Assembly: GCA_002863155.1 (NCBI GenBank) | Contig: PKED01000146.1 | Coordinates: forward strand, 27,993 to 91,992 | DNA length: 64,000 nucleotides | From: Sphingomonadaceae bacterium | GTDB taxonomy: Bacteria > Pseudomonadota > Alphaproteobacteria > Sphingomonadales > Sphingomonadaceae | Reading direction: 5' to 3' | Shown: positions 8,450-19,120 of the stretch, in pieces | Numbering within the stretch: the stretch's first letter is position 1 | How the letters are laid out: every line of letters begins with the position of its first letter | Made by a program: the position numbers and the translations under genes | Notes under the pieces: generated by a model | The model's input: the letters and a program-made list of their open reading frames with translations, nothing else | Databases searched by the model: none | Told to the model about the DNA's origin: nothing

Positions 8450-9937
8450 ATGATGGTGGAAGATAGGGCATTGGGGCGGCACGGGCCGTCGCGCCGGGCA
8501 GTGCTGGGAATCGGCGCGGCAGCGGCAGTTGCAGGATCGGTCGTGATGTCCCAACCCGCGCCCGCCGCTGACTGGACACCGCCCCCCAACCCGCTCGCCA
8601 ATGGTCGCCCCGCCGCTGCTCTGCGCCGATTCCGCAGCAAGGCGGTCGACCGCGCGATCGACCGCATGCACGCCCGGCTCGATCGGCCCGGCGCGGCCAG
8701 CAAGCTCGCCCGGCTGTTCGACAATTGTTACCCGAACACACTCGACACGACGGTCTTTCCCGACACGGTCGACGGGCGGCCCGACACCTTCGTCATCACC
8801 GGCGATATCGACGCGATGTGGCTCCGCGACAGCGCCGCTCAGGTCGAGCCCTATCTCCGCTTCGCCGCCGCAGACGCGCCGCTCAGGCGGCTGATCGCGG
8901 GCGTCATCAACCGCCAGACGCGCTGCGTGCTGATCGATCCTTATGCCAACGCGTTCAATCGCGGACCGACCGGATCGCCCTGGGCAAGCGACAAGACCGA
9001 CATGAAACCCGAACTGCACGAGCGCAAGTTCGAGGTCGATTCGCTCTGCTACACGGTCCGGCTTGCGCATGGTTTCTGGAAGGCGACCGGCGACACCTCA
9101 TGCTTCGACGCGGCATGGCGGCGCGCGGCGGCGTCGATCGTTGCCACTTTCCGGGTGATGCAGCGCAAGGATGGCCCCGGCCCCTATCACTTCCAGCGCG
9201 TCACCGATCGCGCGCAGGATACCGCGCCCAACAACGGCTATGGCGCGCCGACGCGACCGGTCGGGCTGATCGCGTCGCTGTTCCGCCCATCCGACGATGC
9301 CTGCGTGTTCCCGTTCCTGATCCCGTCGAACATGATGGCGGTCGTTTCGTTGCGACAGCTGGCCGAACTGCTCCACGCAATCGGTGGCGACGAAGGGCTT
9401 GCCAGCGACGCGCTGGCGCTCGCCGATGAGGTCGACGTCGCGATCAAGGCGTATGCGATCGTCGATCATCCCCGCCATGGCCGCGTCTATGCCTTCGAAG
9501 TCGACGGCTATGGCAGCCGGCTGCTGATGGACGACGCCAACGCCCCCAGCCTGATCTCCGCGCCCTATCTCGGCTATTGCACCGCCGACGACCCTGTCTA
9601 TCGCGCCACCCGCGCGATGCTGCTCAGCAACGACAATCCCTGGTATTTCAGCGGCAAATATGCCGACGGCATCGGCAGCCTGCATACCGTGCCGGGCCAT
9701 GTCTGGCCGCTGGCGATCATCATGCGCGGGCTGACCAGCACCGATGCGGTCGAGATCGAGGAAACGCTCCGCCACCTGATCGCCAGCGACGGCGGCACCG
9801 GCTTCATGCACGAAGCGTTCGACAAGGACGATCCGACGCAGTTCTCCCGCCCCTGGTTCGCCTGGGCAAACGGCCTGTTCGGCGCGCTGGTGTTGAAGGC
9901 GGCAGACGAGCATCCTCAGATACTGGCGCATCTTTGA
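8450..9937 (+). CDS. Glycoside hydrolase family 125 (exo-alpha-1,6-mannosidase-like), Tat-type signal
   Basis: IDAMWLRDSAAQVEPYLRFA, IDPYANAFNRGPTG and FEVDSLCY motifs typical of GH125; twin-arginine N-terminus GPSRRAVLGIGAAAAVAG. Confidence 0.88.
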   Translation: MMVEDRALGRHGPSRRAVLGIGAAAAVAGSVVMSQPAPAADWTPPPNPLANGRPAAALRRFRSKAVDRAIDRMHARLDRPGAASKLARLFDNCYPNTLDTTVFPDTVDGRPDTFVITGDIDAMWLRDSAAQVEPYLRFAAADAPLRRLIAGVINRQTRCVLIDPYANAFNRGPTGSPWASDKTDMKPELHERKFEVDSLCYTVRLAHGFWKATGDTSCFDAAWRRAAASIVATFRVMQRKDGPGPYHFQRVTDRAQDTAPNNGYGAPTRPVGLIASLFRPSDDACVFPFLIPSNMMAVVSLRQLAELLHAIGGDEGLASDALALADEVDVAIKAYAIVDHPRHGRVYAFEVDGYGSRLLMDDANAPSLISAPYLGYCTADDPVYRATRAMLLSNDNPWYFSGKYADGIGSLHTVPGHVWPLAIIMRGLTSTDAVEIEETLRHLIASDGGTGFMHEAFDKDDPTQFSRPWFAWANGLFGALVLKAADEHPQILAHL

Positions 9938-10002
9938 GGTTTTCAAACCGTCCGACGCAGCTGACGACCGTCGAATTTCCAAGCCACCCCCTGGATGGCT
10001 GC

Positions 10003-10089
10003 TGGTGCGGTCGAGAAGACTCGAACTTCCACGGGCTTTCGCCCACAACGACCTCAACGTTGCGCGTCTACCAGTTCCGCCACGACCGC
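10003..10089 (-). tRNA. tRNA-Leu (anticodon GAG)
   Basis: Reverse complement GCGGTCGTGGCGGAACTGGTAGACGCGCAACGTTGAGGTCGTTGTGGGCGAAAGCCCGTGGAAGTTCGAGTCTTCTCGACCGCACCA: 7-bp acceptor stem, CAACG/CGTTG anticodon stem with loop TTGAGGT, long variable arm, encoded CCA. Confidence 0.96.
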
Positions 10090-10212
10090 ACGTGATAGAA
10101 TGTCGCCGACAAGGCCGACGACCGGCAGGAGCGCGCCCCTAGCAAAGCCTTTCCGGGCTTACAAGCGACAATCATGTTGCGTCGTGCGCCGCGCCGCCTA
10201 TGCCGCGCGGCG

Positions 10213-11571
10213 ATGACCCTTGCCGATCGCCTTGCTCCCGAAGCGCGTCGCCTGCTCGGGCTCGGCTGGCCGGTGATGCTGACGAGCCTCAACTGGACGA
10301 TGCTTCACGTCACCGATGTCGTCGTGGTCGGCCTGGTCGGCACCGATCAGGTGGCGATTCTGGGCGGCAGCCGAGCGCTGACCTTCATCACCATCGTCGG
10401 CGCGATCGGGTGCCTGTCTGGCATATTGGTCTTCACCTCGCGTGCCGACGGCGCCCGCGATCTGCCCGAGACCGGCCAGCGCCTGCGCGACGGGCTGGTC
10501 CTTGCGCTCGGGCTCGGCGCGATGATGGGCAGCGCGATGGCGCTGTTCGCCGCGCCGATGCTCCGCCTGATGGGGGAGGCCGACGCGCTGGTGCCCGCGT
10601 CCGCGCAGGTCGTGCGCCTGTTCGCGATCGCCTTTCCGTTCCAGCTGGTGATGATCGGGATCAGTTTCTTCCTCGAAGGCGTCAGTCGGCCGCAGCGTGT
10701 GACCGCCGTCAATCTGGCGATCCTGCCGGTCAATGCGGTCCTTGCCTGGGCGCTGTCGGGCGGGCATCTCGGCGCGCCGGTGCTGGGCGCGGGCGGCGCG
10801 GCGCTGGCGACGGCGATCGCGTCGATGATCGGCGCGGTCGGCATGTTGGGCGCGGCCTGGACGCTGCCCGACGCCACTGAACGCGGCGTGCGGGATCTTC
10901 GCCTCGCGGCCTGGGCCAGCGCGCCGGCGCGGGCATCGCGGCTCGCACTGTTCGGACTGGCGCCCGCGATCGCGTCCGCGCTCGAACTCGCCGGCTTTTC
11001 GATCCTGATCGCCTTGTCCACGCAATTGGGGACGACGACGGCGCATGCCTTCCAGATCGTGTTTTCGGTCCACAACGTCACCTTCTCGGTCGCGATGGGG
11101 CTTGGCTCGGCAACCGGCGTCCGCGTCGGCAACGCGATCGGCGAGGGCGTGCCCGAACAGGCACGTCTACGGACGCTGCTCGCAGTGACGCTCACCGTGA
11201 CGCTGATGGGGGTGCTGGCGCTGTTGCTGATCGCGGGCGCCCCGCTGGTGGCCGGGGCCTTTCCCTCGACCCCGGCGGTGACGGCGCTGACCGTGGCGAT
11301 GCTGCCGCTCTGGGCGATGTTCCTGGTGTTCGACGGGATGCAGCTGGTGTTCGTTTATGCGTTGCGCTCGCTTGGCGATCAGGTCGCGGCCGGCATCAAT
11401 TCGACGCTCGCCTTTTTCGTGCTCACCGGCGGCATGGGGTTGCTGCTGGTCGATCGCGGCTGGGGCGCTACGGGGCTGGTGCTTGCTTCCGGCGCCGGGA
11501 TGCTGGGGGCGGCGCTGCTCAACGGTATACGCTTCGCCTTTGTCAGCCGGCGGCTCCGCCCAGGAAGCTGA
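10213..11571 (+). CDS. MATE family efflux transporter
   Basis: About 12 TM segments, MATE-like LGWPVMLTSLNWTMLHVTDVVVVGLVGTDQVA. Confidence 0.88.
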   Translation: MTLADRLAPEARRLLGLGWPVMLTSLNWTMLHVTDVVVVGLVGTDQVAILGGSRALTFITIVGAIGCLSGILVFTSRADGARDLPETGQRLRDGLVLALGLGAMMGSAMALFAAPMLRLMGEADALVPASAQVVRLFAIAFPFQLVMIGISFFLEGVSRPQRVTAVNLAILPVNAVLAWALSGGHLGAPVLGAGGAALATAIASMIGAVGMLGAAWTLPDATERGVRDLRLAAWASAPARASRLALFGLAPAIASALELAGFSILIALSTQLGTTTAHAFQIVFSVHNVTFSVAMGLGSATGVRVGNAIGEGVPEQARLRTLLAVTLTVTLMGVLALLLIAGAPLVAGAFPSTPAVTALTVAMLPLWAMFLVFDGMQLVFVYALRSLGDQVAAGINSTLAFFVLTGGMGLLLVDRGWGATGLVLASGAGMLGAALLNGIRFAFVSRRLRPGS

Positions 11572-12235
11572 GCCGCAGCGCCTTGCCGTTGTTCGGCACG
11601 TCGAGCGTCGCGCTGCGGAACTCGACGATACCCTTGGGGCCGACCACGCGCGCCTCGGGCGTGATCGTCCAGCTATAGACCGACCGGCCCTGCGCATCGA
11701 GCAGGTCGGCACGCAGATCGGCGACGGGCAGCTTCTGGCCCGTCGGGTTGACGATCCGGCCGCTCACCGCGAACATTTCCGATCCGCTCGGCAGGTCGTG
11801 GCGGTCGATGCGGTTCTGTTCGATCCGCAGCGGCGATTGCGCGGTGCCGATAAGCCCAAGCTGAGTGGCGAGACCTGCCGCGCCCGAGCGGCTGATCACG
11901 CCGACGCCGACCAGCATCGCCACCCCGGCGGCCGCCGCAATCAACGTGTAGCGGCGGGCCGGATTGCGGCGCGGGCGGAACGGCGCGGTGTAACCGAACG
12001 CGTCATAATCACCGTTGCCGCCATCCGCCGCCTGTTGTCCAGCGCCGGCCATCGCGGGCGCAGCGGCGGCGGGCGGGGGCGGCGCGGCCGCGCTTTCCAC
12101 CAGTGCGGCAACCGACGCGCCCTCCTGAAACCAGCTGTTCTTGCAATTGGCGCAGCGAACCGTCCTGCCCTCGGGCCCGATTGCCGTATCGGGGACCAGA
12201 TAGCGTGTGCGGCAGGCGGCGCATTCAAGGATCAT
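11543..12235 (-). CDS. Zinc-ribbon (MJ0042-type) domain membrane protein
   Basis: N-terminal MILECAACRTRYLVPDTAIGPEGRTVRCANCKNSWFQ (CxxC...CxxC), one TM segment, C-terminal DUF3426-like region. Confidence 0.8.
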   Translation of the reverse strand: MILECAACRTRYLVPDTAIGPEGRTVRCANCKNSWFQEGASVAALVESAAAPPPPAAAAPAMAGAGQQAADGGNGDYDAFGYTAPFRPRRNPARRYTLIAAAAGVAMLVGVGVISRSGAAGLATQLGLIGTAQSPLRIEQNRIDRHDLPSGSEMFAVSGRIVNPTGQKLPVADLRADLLDAQGRSVYSWTITPEARVVGPKGIVEFRSATLDVPNNGKALRLSFLGGAAG

Positions 12236-12392
12236 CGCAGCACAATTTCGTTCAGGGGTGGTACGGTCCGCCCGATGGTGAAAGAGAAGTGAATCTAAAC
12301 ACCAGCGGGGCCGCCGTGACAAGGGGCAGCTTGAGTGGCGCGCCTGTGCATGCGATGGCACGCGGCAGGCAGATGGGAGTGGCGGCGCCGGC

Positions 12393-13109
12393 ATGGCGAA
12401 TATCGTGCAGTTCGAAAATGTGGGGCTGCGCTACGGCACCGGCGACGAAACGCTGACGGACCTCAGCTTCACGTTGTCGACGGGTGCCTTCTATTTTCTC
12501 ACTGGTGCCTCGGGTGCGGGCAAGACGTCGCTGTTGAGGCTGCTTTATCTGGCCCAGCGGCCGACGCGCGGGCTGATCCGGCTGTTCGGCGAGGATTTCG
12601 GATCGCTGCCGCGCGCCCGCCTGCCCGGCTTTCGCCGCCGGATCGGGGTGGTGTTCCAAGATTTTCGGCTGCTGCCGCATCTGACGACGTTCGACAATAT
12701 CGCGCTGCCGCTGCGTGTCGCCGGGATGCCCGAGGCGGATATTGAGGCGCCGGTGCGCGAATTGCTCGCCTGGGTGGGGTTGTCCCACCGCGTCGATGCC
12801 CGACCGCCGACGCTGTCTGGCGGCGAGCAGCAGCGCGTCGCGATCGCCCGCGCGGTGATCGGCCGGCCCGAAATCCTCGTCGCCGACGAACCGACCGGCA
12901 ATGTCGATCCCGACATGGCCGAACGGCTGCTTCACCTGTTCGACAGCCTCAACCGGCTCGGCACGACGGTGGTCGTCGCAACCCATGATTTCCATCTGCT
13001 CGGCCGGATTCCCAATGCCCATATGATGCGGCTCGACAAGGGGCGGTTGCTCGATCCGACCGGTTCGCTGCGTTTCCCGCCGACCGCGCCGCCGCCCGAG
13101 GCCCCATGA
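12393..13109 (+). CDS. ftsE: Cell division ATP-binding protein FtsE
   Basis: ABC ATPase: [15 protein letters not shown] Walker [15 protein letters not shown] signature, [10 protein letters not shown] Walker B; overlaps ftsX by ATGA. Confidence 0.92.
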   Translation: MANIVQFENVGLRYGTGDETLTDLSFTLSTGAFYFLTGASGAGKTSLLRLLYLAQRPTRGLIRLFGEDFGSLPRARLPGFRRRIGVVFQDFRLLPHLTTFDNIALPLRVAGMPEADIEAPVRELLAWVGLSHRVDARPPTLSGGEQQRVAIARAVIGRPEILVADEPTGNVDPDMAERLLHLFDSLNRLGTTVVVATHDFHLLGRIPNAHMMRLDKGRLLDPTGSLRFPPTAPPPEAP

Positions 13110-13999
13110 GGATCCCGGTGCTGGCCCCCGCAACCGACCGCCGCCTGCTCGACGAGGGGCGCGAGACGCGTTCGATGGCGTGGATCATGGCGATCATGAT
13201 GTTCCTGACGGTGCTGGCCGGCGCCTTCGGGCTGGGCGCGCTGGCCGCGGCCCGCACGCTCGATCGCCAGCTTGCCGGGCGGCTGACGGTGCAGATCGTC
13301 GTCGCCGATCCCGAACAGCGGGCACGCGCCGCCGGAAATGTCCTGGCAAGGCTGCGCGCCGACCGCGCCGTGGTGAACGCCGCGCCGGTCGATCGCGATG
13401 CGCTGGTCGCGATGCTGCGCCCGTGGCTGGGCGAGCGCGGCAGCGATGTCGACCTGCCGATCCCGGCGATGATCGACGTCGAACTGCGGAACCCCGACGC
13501 GGCAACGGTCACGCGGGTGACGAATGCTGCGCGCGCCGCCGAACCCCGCGCCCGCATCGATCGCTACGAAAGCTGGATGTCGCCGGTCGCCAACTTCATG
13601 CAGGTGATGATCGCCCTGGCCGCCGGTCTGGTGCTGCTGATGGCGGCGGCGACCGCGACGGTCGTCGTGCTGGCGGCGCGGGCCGGGCTCGACAGCCACC
13701 GCGAAACGATCGAGATGCTTCACATGCTGGGGTCGACCGACGGCCAGGTCGCCCGGCTTTTCCAGCGTCGGATCGCCCGCGATACGCTTTACGGCGGGCT
13801 GGCGGGTACGCTGCTCGCGCTGGTGGTGATCGGCTTTATCGGCGTGCAGATCGCCGCGCTCGGCTCCGACCTGCTCGGCGGCATCGCCTTTGGTGCGCGG
13901 GACTGGGTGATGCTGATCGGGCTGCCGATCCTGTTCGCCCTGCTCGCGACCGTCGCTGCCCGGCTAGCCGTCCTGCGCGCGCTGGAGCGATATCTGTGA
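13106..13999 (+). CDS. ftsX: Cell division protein FtsX
   Basis: Four-TM permease topology, immediately coupled to ftsE. Confidence 0.88.
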   Translation: MRIPVLAPATDRRLLDEGRETRSMAWIMAIMMFLTVLAGAFGLGALAAARTLDRQLAGRLTVQIVVADPEQRARAAGNVLARLRADRAVVNAAPVDRDALVAMLRPWLGERGSDVDLPIPAMIDVELRNPDAATVTRVTNAARAAEPRARIDRYESWMSPVANFMQVMIALAAGLVLLMAAATATVVVLAARAGLDSHRETIEMLHMLGSTDGQVARLFQRRIARDTLYGGLAGTLLALVVIGFIGVQIAALGSDLLGGIAFGARDWVMLIGLPILFALLATVAARLAVLRALERYL

Positions 14000-14532
14000 T
14001 CCGGCGCCTCCTTGCCGCGATCGCGCTTGCCTGGGTGGTGGGCTTTGGCTGGTTCATGCTCGCCTTGCCCGGGCCGGGCGATGCGCGACCGACCGATGCG
14101 ATCGTCGTCCTGACCGGCGGGGCAGGCAGGATCGACCGTGGCCTCGACCTGCTGCGCGCCAGGGCGGCACGGCGGATGCTGGTGACGGGCGTCGGCGCCG
14201 ATGTCGGTCCGCGGGCCTTGGCGAGCGAATATCGCGTTTCGCCGCGCCTGTTCGCCTGCTGCATCGATCTGGGCCATGAGGCGGTCGACACGCGCTCCAA
14301 TGCCGAGGAAACGCGCGACTGGGTGCGCCGCCACGGCTATAAATCGGTCCGGCTGGTGACGTCGGACTGGCACCTGCGCCGCGCGCGGCTCGAACTCGCC
14401 TATGCGCTCGGGCCCGACGTCATGGTGATCGGCGACGGCGTGCCCGGCAATCCAAAGCCGCCGCTGCTGCTGTCCGAATATAACAAGCTGCTGGTGCGGC
14501 AGGTCGCGCTCGCGCTGGGGATCGGCGCATGA
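13996..14532 (+). CDS. YdcF family protein (DUF218)
   Basis: DAIVVLTGGAGRIDRGLDLL...SNAEETRDWVRRHGYKSVRLVTSDWHLRRARLEL; GTG start overlaps ftsX stop. Confidence 0.85.
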   Translation: MIRRLLAAIALAWVVGFGWFMLALPGPGDARPTDAIVVLTGGAGRIDRGLDLLRARAARRMLVTGVGADVGPRALASEYRVSPRLFACCIDLGHEAVDTRSNAEETRDWVRRHGYKSVRLVTSDWHLRRARLELAYALGPDVMVIGDGVPGNPKPPLLLSEYNKLLVRQVALALGIGA

Positions 14533-15218
14533 TCGCCTGGGCACGGCTCGCCGCGTTCAGCGTACTCTTCTATGGTGGCTCGGCGCTGTTCGTCCTTGCG
14601 ACTCCGGTGACGGCGTCGCTCGGCCGTGGGGCGCTGGTCGCGAATGTGCGCGGCTGGATCCGCTGGCACCGACTGGTGGTGCGGCTCACGCTCGGCATCA
14701 CCTGCCGGTTCGAAAACCAGCCCCCGCCAGGCCAGTATTTCTTCGCCGGCAAGCATCACGCGATGATCGAGACGTTCGAGCTTGCGCTGCAACTCGGCGA
14801 TCCGGTGATCGTGCTCAAGCAGGAGCTTGCGCGCATCCCGATTTGGGGCTGGGCGGCGCGTCGCTATGGCATGATCGTCGTCGATCGCGACGCGTCGGCA
14901 CCCGCGCTGCGGCAGATGATCCGTGACGCCAAGGCGGCGCGCGCTGCCGGCCGATCAGTACTGATCTTCCCCGAAGGAACGCGGGTCGCGATGGGCGACA
15001 TGCCGCCGCTCAAATCGGGTTTCGCCGGGCTGTACAGGGCGCTCGATCTGCCGGTGGTGCCGATTGCGATCGATTCGGGCGCCGTCTGGCCGCGCAAAGG
15101 GGCCAAGCGCCCCGGGGTGGTGACCTTTCGTTTCGGTGATCCGATTCCGCCGGGCCTGCCGCGCGACGCGATCGAAGCGCAGGTCCACCAGGCGATCAAC
15201 CTGCTCGAGCCGCGCTAG
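14529..15218 (+). CDS. plsC: 1-acyl-sn-glycerol-3-phosphate acyltransferase (PlsC-like)
   Basis: [11 protein letters not shown] (HxxxxE-like NHQSxxE variant) and IFPEGTRV motifs. Confidence 0.88.
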   Translation: MIAWARLAAFSVLFYGGSALFVLATPVTASLGRGALVANVRGWIRWHRLVVRLTLGITCRFENQPPPGQYFFAGKHHAMIETFELALQLGDPVIVLKQELARIPIWGWAARRYGMIVVDRDASAPALRQMIRDAKAARAAGRSVLIFPEGTRVAMGDMPPLKSGFAGLYRALDLPVVPIAIDSGAVWPRKGAKRPGVVTFRFGDPIPPGLPRDAIEAQVHQAINLLEPR

Positions 15219-16309
15219 CCCCCGACGACGTCTCGAAGCGCGGCGGCCAGGCCGCGCGTCTCGGCCTCGGTGCCGATCGTCATGCGCAGCCCGTGCGGCA
15301 GCCCCTGGCCCGGCAGCCAGCGGACGATATAGCCGCGCTCCATCAGACCCTTATACGCGAGCTCGGCCGTCACATCGCCTTCGAACAGCACCAGCAGGAA
15401 ATTGGCCTTGGACGGCACCACGCGCAGGCCGCGATTGCCGAGCGATGCAATCTCCTCGGCCAGCCAGGCGCGCCAGGTCGCGTTGTGGGCTCGTGCCGTG
15501 TCGACAAACCCGGTATCGCCGAGTGCCGCGACGGCCGCCTGCTGGCCCGCCGTGGTGATGTTGAAGGGCAGGCGGATACGGTGCATCGCCTCGATCAGCG
15601 GCGCCGCGCCATAGCCCCAGCCGATCCGTTCGGCCGCGAGCCCATAGATTTTCGAGAAGGTCCGGGTGACCAGCACATTCGGCGTGGTCATCGCCAGCAT
15701 CAGGCCATGATCGTCATCATCGGCATCGATATATTCGGCATAGGCTTGGTCGATCACCAGCAGCACATGGACCGGCAATGCCGCATGCAGCCGGGCTATC
15801 TCGGCGCGCGGGGTGAAGGTGCCGGTGGGATTGTTGGGGTTGGCGATGAAGACGATGCGCGTCCGATCCGTCACGCAGGCCAGGATCGCGTCGACATCGG
15901 TGGCGTAATCCTTGTCAGGCGCCACCACCGGTGTCGCGCCGACCCGGCGCGTCGCGATTTCGTACACCGCAAAGCCGTAATGGACGAAGATCACCTCGTC
16001 GCCGGGTCCGGCAAAGGCGCCGGCGGCGAGGTGGAGCACATCGTCCGAGCCGCTGCCATAGATGACCCGCGCCGGATCGAGGCCGTATTTCGCCGCCACC
16101 GCCTCGCGCAGGATCGACGCACCCGGATCGGGATAGCGGTCGAGCGAGCGGCTTTCCGCCTCGAGCGCCGCCCGTGCCGCGGGCGACGTGCCGAGCGGGT
16201 TCTCGTTCGCCGAAAGCTTGACGAGCCTGCGCCCGTCATCGGCGGTCGCGCGACCGGGGACATAGGGGGCGATGGCCATCACCCAGGGCTTCGGGACGGG
16301 AGCATTCAT
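15215..16309 (-). CDS. hisC: Histidinol-phosphate aminotransferase
   Basis: [48 protein letters not shown] (PLP lysine). Confidence 0.92.
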   Translation of the reverse strand: MNAPVPKPWVMAIAPYVPGRATADDGRRLVKLSANENPLGTSPAARAALEAESRSLDRYPDPGASILREAVAAKYGLDPARVIYGSGSDDVLHLAAGAFAGPGDEVIFVHYGFAVYEIATRRVGATPVVAPDKDYATDVDAILACVTDRTRIVFIANPNNPTGTFTPRAEIARLHAALPVHVLLVIDQAYAEYIDADDDDHGLMLAMTTPNVLVTRTFSKIYGLAAERIGWGYGAAPLIEAMHRIRLPFNITTAGQQAAVAALGDTGFVDTARAHNATWRAWLAEEIASLGNRGLRVVPSKANFLLVLFEGDVTAELAYKGLMERGYIVRWLPGQGLPHGLRMTIGTEAETRGLAAALRDVVGG

Positions 16310-16371
16310 GCCGCCCGCCCTAGCGGCTGGCGATTGACAAGCCAAGCGCACGCGCCCTAGCCGCTTCGCCC

Positions 16372-17487
16372 ATGTCGCATGACGCGCGCTTCGGCCTTGG
16401 CCGCTCGATCACGCTGCCCGGGCCGATGCCGCTCGATTCGGGGGCCGTGCTCGCGCCGGTCGACATCGCCTATGAAACCTATGGCACGCTCGATGCAGAG
16501 GCCGGCAACGCCATCCTGATCTGCCATGCCTTGACCGGCGACCAGCATGTCGCCAGCGACCATCCGATCACCGGCAAGCCGGGCTGGTGGACGCGGATGG
16601 TGGGGCCTGGCAAGCCGATCGATCCAGCGCGACACTTCATCGTCTGCGCCAATGTGCTCGGCAGCTGCATGGGGTCGTCGGGGCCGGCAAGCCTTGCCGC
16701 CGACGGCGCACCCTATGCGATGCGTTTCCCGGTGATCACGATCCGCGACATGGTGCGCGCGCAGGCCATGCTGCTCGATCACCTCGGCATCGGGCAGCTG
16801 CGCGCCGTGGTCGGCGGGTCGATGGGGGGCATGCAGGCGCTCAGCTGGGCGGCGACCTGTCCACAACGGGTGCGCGCTGCCGTGGTGATCGCGTCGACGG
16901 CGCGCCACACCGCGCAGAACATCGCTTTCCACGAAGTCGGGCGGCAGGCGATCATGGCTGATCCGCGCTGGGCGGGCGGCGATTATTATGCAGGCGGCGA
17001 GACGCCGAGCGCCGGCCTTGCGGTCGCGCGGATGGCGGCGCACATCACCTATCTCTCCGAAGCCGGGCTGACCGAGAAGTTCGGGCGACGGCTGCAGGCG
17101 CGGGACGCGAAGAGCTTCGGGTTCGACGCCGATTTCCAGGTCGAAAGCTATTTGCGGCATCAGGGGATCAGCTTCGTCGACCGTTTCGACGCCAATTCCT
17201 ATCTCTACATCACCCGGGCGATGGATTATTTCGACCTGGCCGAGGAACATGGCGGGATGCTCGCCAATGCGTTTGGCGGGACGGCGACGCGCTTCTGCCT
17301 GGTCAGCTTCGACACCGACTGGCTTTACCCGACCGCGGAGTCGCGCAGCATCGTCAAGGCGCTGCACGCGGCGGGTGCGGCGGCGAGCTTCGTCGAGCTG
17401 TCGAGCCCGTTCGGCCACGACGCCTTCCTGCTCGACTGCCCGGAGCTTAACCGCGTGGTCGACGGTTTCCTGCGAGCGGCGGCATGA
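16372..17487 (+). CDS. metX: Homoserine O-acetyltransferase
   Basis: [43 protein letters not shown] nucleophile elbow; followed by metW. Confidence 0.93.
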   Translation: MSHDARFGLGRSITLPGPMPLDSGAVLAPVDIAYETYGTLDAEAGNAILICHALTGDQHVASDHPITGKPGWWTRMVGPGKPIDPARHFIVCANVLGSCMGSSGPASLAADGAPYAMRFPVITIRDMVRAQAMLLDHLGIGQLRAVVGGSMGGMQALSWAATCPQRVRAAVVIASTARHTAQNIAFHEVGRQAIMADPRWAGGDYYAGGETPSAGLAVARMAAHITYLSEAGLTEKFGRRLQARDAKSFGFDADFQVESYLRHQGISFVDRFDANSYLYITRAMDYFDLAEEHGGMLANAFGGTATRFCLVSFDTDWLYPTAESRSIVKALHAAGAAASFVELSSPFGHDAFLLDCPELNRVVDGFLRAAA

Positions 17488-18077
17488 GCGCGCTGCGGCC
17501 CGATCTTGCCGTGATCGCCGCCAATGTCGCGGCAGGGGCGCGGGTGCTTGATGTCGGCTGCGGCGACGGCGCGCTATTGGCCGCCTTGCGTGATACGCGC
17601 GGCGTCGATGCGCGCGGGCTGGAACTCGACGCGGGCAATGTCGCAGCAGCCGTCGCGCGCGGCCTGTCGGTGGTGCAGGGCGATGCTGACCGCGATCTTG
17701 CCGATTATCCCGCCGCCAGCTTCGACTATGCGATCCTCAGCCAGACGCTGCAGACGACGCGGGCGCCGCACCGGGTGCTCGACGAATTGCTGCGGATCGG
17801 GGCGCGCGCGTTCGTGTCGTTCCCCAATTTCGCGCATTGGCGCGTGCGCGTCGCGCTGCTGACGCAAGGGCGGATGCCGGTGACGCGATTGCTGCCCGAA
17901 CGCTGGTACGACACGCCCAATATCCACCACGTCACGATCGACGATTTCGGTGATCTGATGCGCGCGCGGGGCGTGACGGTCGAACGCGCCTGGTATCTGT
18001 CGGGCGATCAGCAGCGCCGCGCAACGGCCGCGAACCTGCTCGCAGAACACGCGGTCTTTCTGCTTCGCCGTGGCTAG
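17484..18077 (+). CDS. metW: Methionine biosynthesis protein MetW (SAM-dependent methyltransferase fold)
   Basis: [39 protein letters not shown]; coupled to metX. Confidence 0.92.
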   Translation: MSALRPDLAVIAANVAAGARVLDVGCGDGALLAALRDTRGVDARGLELDAGNVAAAVARGLSVVQGDADRDLADYPAASFDYAILSQTLQTTRAPHRVLDELLRIGARAFVSFPNFAHWRVRVALLTQGRMPVTRLLPERWYDTPNIHHVTIDDFGDLMRARGVTVERAWYLSGDQQRRATAANLLAEHAVFLLRRG

Positions 18078-18568
18078 GCCGCGACGCGGCTTGCGTTGAA
18101 GGCGGCCATCACCGCGTCGGCGAGCACGGTCAGCCCCTGCGCCTGCAATCGGCTGAGCTGTTTGCGCGGTGCCGAATCGATCACGCACAGTGCCCCTATC
18201 GGCACACCATTCGAATCGGCAAGCGGTGCGCCAGCATAGAAGCGGATCTGCGGCCCGTCGCGCACCAGCGGGTTGTCGCCGAAGCGCGGGTCACGGCGGG
18301 CATCGGGCACCACCATGATCTCGCGCCCGGTCATCGCATGGGCACAAAAGGATTGTTCGCGCGGCGTTTCGCAGGCCGCAAACCCCGTTCGCACCAGGAA
18401 TTGCTGGCGCTCGTCCTCCACGATCGTGATCAGCGCGGTCGTCGTGTCGCACAGCGCCGACGCGAAATCGGTAATCGCCTGCAATGCGCCATCGTCGCGC
18501 AGGCACGCAAGATCGAGCGCGCCGATCGCCTGTCGCCGTGCCGCTTCGTCAATCTGCCAAGTCGTCAT
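18074..18568 (-). CDS. GAF domain-containing protein
   Basis: ALITIVEDERQQFLVRTGFAACETPREQSFCAHAMTGREIMVVPDARRDPRFGDNPLV...RFYAGAPL. Confidence 0.85.
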   Translation of the reverse strand: MTTWQIDEAARRQAIGALDLACLRDDGALQAITDFASALCDTTTALITIVEDERQQFLVRTGFAACETPREQSFCAHAMTGREIMVVPDARRDPRFGDNPLVRDGPQIRFYAGAPLADSNGVPIGALCVIDSAPRKQLSRLQAQGLTVLADAVMAAFNASRVAA

Positions 18569-18585
18569 AAATTGCCCGTAAACGC

Positions 18586-19110
18586 CTAGAACGGGATTTC
18601 GTCGTCGAAACCGTCGGCCGGGCCATCGTTGAACCCGCCGCCGCCGCCCAGGCCGCCGCGATCGTTGAAGCCGCCGCCGCGTCCCGATCCGCCGCGCGAG
18701 CCACCACCGCCGAAATCGTCGCCGCCGCCGCCCATGCCGCCGCCGCCACCACCGCCGCCCGCGCCGTCGAGCATCGTCAGCACGGCGTTATAGCCCTGCA
18801 GGACGATTTCGGTCGAATAACGGTCCTGCCCCTGCGCATCCTGCCATTTGCGAGTCTGCAGGGCGCCTTCGACATAGACCTTGCTGCCCTTGCGCAGATA
18901 GCGTTCAGCGACATTGGCGAGGCCTTCGCTGAAGACCTTCACCGTATGCCATTCGGTGCGTTCCTTCTTCTCGCCCGAATTGCGGTCCTTCCAGCTTTCC
19001 GACGTGGCGATGCGCAGTTCGACCACCTTGCCGCCGTTCTGGAAGCTGCGGCTTTCCGGGTCGCGCCCCAGATTGCCGACCAGAATCACCTTGTTGACGC
19101 TGCCCGCCAT
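18586..19110 (-). CDS. ssb: Single-stranded DNA-binding protein
   Basis: [23 protein letters not shown] fold; Gly-rich linker; C-terminal DDEIPF acidic tip. Confidence 0.96.
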   Translation of the reverse strand: MAGSVNKVILVGNLGRDPESRSFQNGGKVVELRIATSESWKDRNSGEKKERTEWHTVKVFSEGLANVAERYLRKGSKVYVEGALQTRKWQDAQGQDRYSTEIVLQGYNAVLTMLDGAGGGGGGGGMGGGGDDFGGGGSRGGSGRGGGFNDRGGLGGGGGFNDGPADGFDDEIPF

Positions 19111-19120
19111 ATGTCTCTTC

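Noticed and set aside
10003-10213. Genomic island attachment at tRNA-Leu
   Set aside because: No integrase, no duplicated tRNA 3' end noticed, and flanking genes look native.
9995-10216. ORF MAAGAVEKTRTSTGFRPQRPQRCAST...
   Set aside because: Lies over the tRNA-Leu gene; classic translated-tRNA artefact.
18640-18770. Repeated GCCGCC units suggesting a DNA repeat
   Set aside because: Encodes the Gly-rich linker of Ssb; explained by coding.
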